Part shown: positions 13,984-14,606 of the stretch, piece by piece | Layout: every line of letters begins with the position of its first letter | Numbering within the stretch: position 1 is the first letter of the stretch | Assembly: GCA_026416355.1 (NCBI GenBank) | Contig: JAOAFH010000051.1 | Location: 1 to 14,606, forward strand | Length of the DNA stretch: 14,606 bases | Direction of reading: 5' to 3' | Source of the DNA: Clostridiales bacterium | GTDB taxonomy: Bacteria; Bacillota; Clostridia; Clostridiales; Caloramatoraceae | The notes under the pieces: generated by a model | The model's input: the letters and a program-made list of their open reading frames with translations, nothing else | Database searches by the model: none | What the model was told of the DNA's origin: nothing | Translations under genes and position numbers: made by a program

Positions 13984-14606
13984 ATGCGAATTATTGTAGC
14001 CAAAGATTATGATGAGTTAAGTAAAAAGGCTGCTGATATAGTTGCAAGTCAACTTATATTAAAACCAAAGAGTGTGTTAGGGCTTGCAACAGGTGGTACA
14101 CCAGTTGGAATGTATAGAGAACTAGTTAAAATGTTTAGAGAGGGTAAATTTAGCTTTAAAGATGTTACTACATTTAATTTAGATGAGTATTATGGACTTG
14201 ATAGAGATAATCCTCAAAGTTATTATTTTTATATGATGGAGAATTTGTTTAAACATGTTGACATAGATTTAAATAACATAAATATTCCAAATGGAAGAGC
14301 AGAAAATATTGAAAAAGAGTGTATGGAATATGAAGAAAAAATAGAAAAAGCAGGTGGTATTGACCTTCAGGTTTTAGGAATAGGCAAAAATGGACATATT
14401 GGTTTTAATGAACCAGATGTAAAGTTTGAAGCTAAAACACATTTGGTAAGGTTAGATGAAGATACAATAAGGGCAAACTCAAGGTTTTTTAATTCAATAG
14501 AAGAGGTTCCAACTAAAGCTATTAGTATGGGAATAAAGACAATAATGCATTCAAGAAAAATAATTATGTTAGCATCTGGTAAAGAAAAAGCAGGTATTAT
14601 AGAAAA
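13984..14606 (+). CDS. nagB: Glucosamine-6-phosphate deaminase (3' end outside window)
   Basis: The first 207 residues of NagB, which converts GlcN-6-phosphate to fructose-6-phosphate and ammonia, feeding glycolysis. LGLATGGTP (32-40) is the phosphate loop, FNLDEYYG (64-71) carries catalytic D67, and GIGKNGHIGFNEP (132-144) carries the ring-opening H138 and E143. Asn at 136 replaces the Asp of the E. coli enzyme, as in B. subtilis NagB, and is not a defect. The allosteric lid of the E. coli form is probably reduced. A perfect AAGGAGG (13971-13977) precedes ATG 13984. The gene is intact up to the window edge, where about 35 residues remain. It closes the visible part of the nag operon; a GntR-type nagR often follows in this group. 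Confidence 0.96.
   Translation, partial: MRIIVAKDYDELSKKAADIVASQLILKPKSVLGLATGGTPVGMYRELVKMFREGKFSFKDVTTFNLDEYYGLDRDNPQSYYFYMMENLFKHVDIDLNNINIPNGRAENIEKECMEYEEKIEKAGGIDLQVLGIGKNGHIGFNEPDVKFEAKTHLVRLDEDTIRANSRFFNSIEEVPTKAISMGIKTIMHSRKIIMLASGKEKAGIIE

Noticed and set aside
14380..14425. Asn in place of Asp in the NagB active-site motif as a possible defect
   Set aside because: The same GIGxNGHIGFNEP form is normal in Firmicute NagB such as that of B. subtilis.
1..14606. CRISPR arrays, tRNA or rRNA genes, insertion sequences
   Set aside because: No regularly spaced repeats, no tRNA-like cloverleaf or rRNA sequence, and no transposase or terminal repeats were seen on either strand.

Overview
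The window comes from a low-GC Firmicute, most likely a member of the Clostridia. The sequence is AT-rich throughout and genes have strong G-rich ribosome binding sites (AGGAGG, GGGGG). Several promoters are of the extended -10 type. The gene content also fits a motile, anaerobic, fermentative clostridium: CheX, HypA/HypB nickel insertion, an iron-sulfur flavoprotein, and a GlcNAc PTS under a BglG-type antiterminator. I cannot name the genus from sequence alone.

Layout. (1) 115-1113: a lone PP-loop, PAPS/APS-reductase-like protein with a possible [4Fe-4S] cysteine set. (2) 1221-1790: cheX, with its own sigma-D-like motility promoter and a long terminator hairpin. (3) 1851-5772: a three-gene cassette of hypB, a 902-residue multi-cluster Fe-S/FAD/NAD(P) oxidoreductase, and hypA. 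It is preceded by an extended -10 promoter overlapped by a Rex-like operator and closed by a perfect bidirectional terminator. (4) 5774-7330, minus strand: an unrecognised membrane-anchored protein with PepSY-like repeats, convergent with hypA. (5) 7445-9308: a SRAP (YedK/HMCES-type) abasic-site protein and an MFS transporter, transcribed divergently from the membrane protein. (6) 9313-14606: an amino-sugar operon of nagE (PTS EIICB), an unassigned TIM-barrel-like protein, a BglG/LicT-type antiterminator, nagA, and nagB, which runs off the window end.

How they work together. In the nag operon, NagE would import and phosphorylate GlcNAc. NagA deacetylates GlcNAc-6-P and NagB converts GlcN-6-P to fructose-6-P. 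Control appears layered: an inverted repeat covers the -10 and start region, and the leader carries an antiterminator-like hairpin overlapping an intrinsic terminator. The antiterminator gene inside the operon is the obvious candidate to act on that leader. In the hyp cassette the two nickel chaperones flank a large redox flavoprotein under a likely NADH-responsive (Rex) site, with no nickel enzyme or hypCDEF beside it. The points most worth a second look are this cassette, the nag leader architecture, the unassigned TIM-barrel gene and the sigma-D promoter of cheX.
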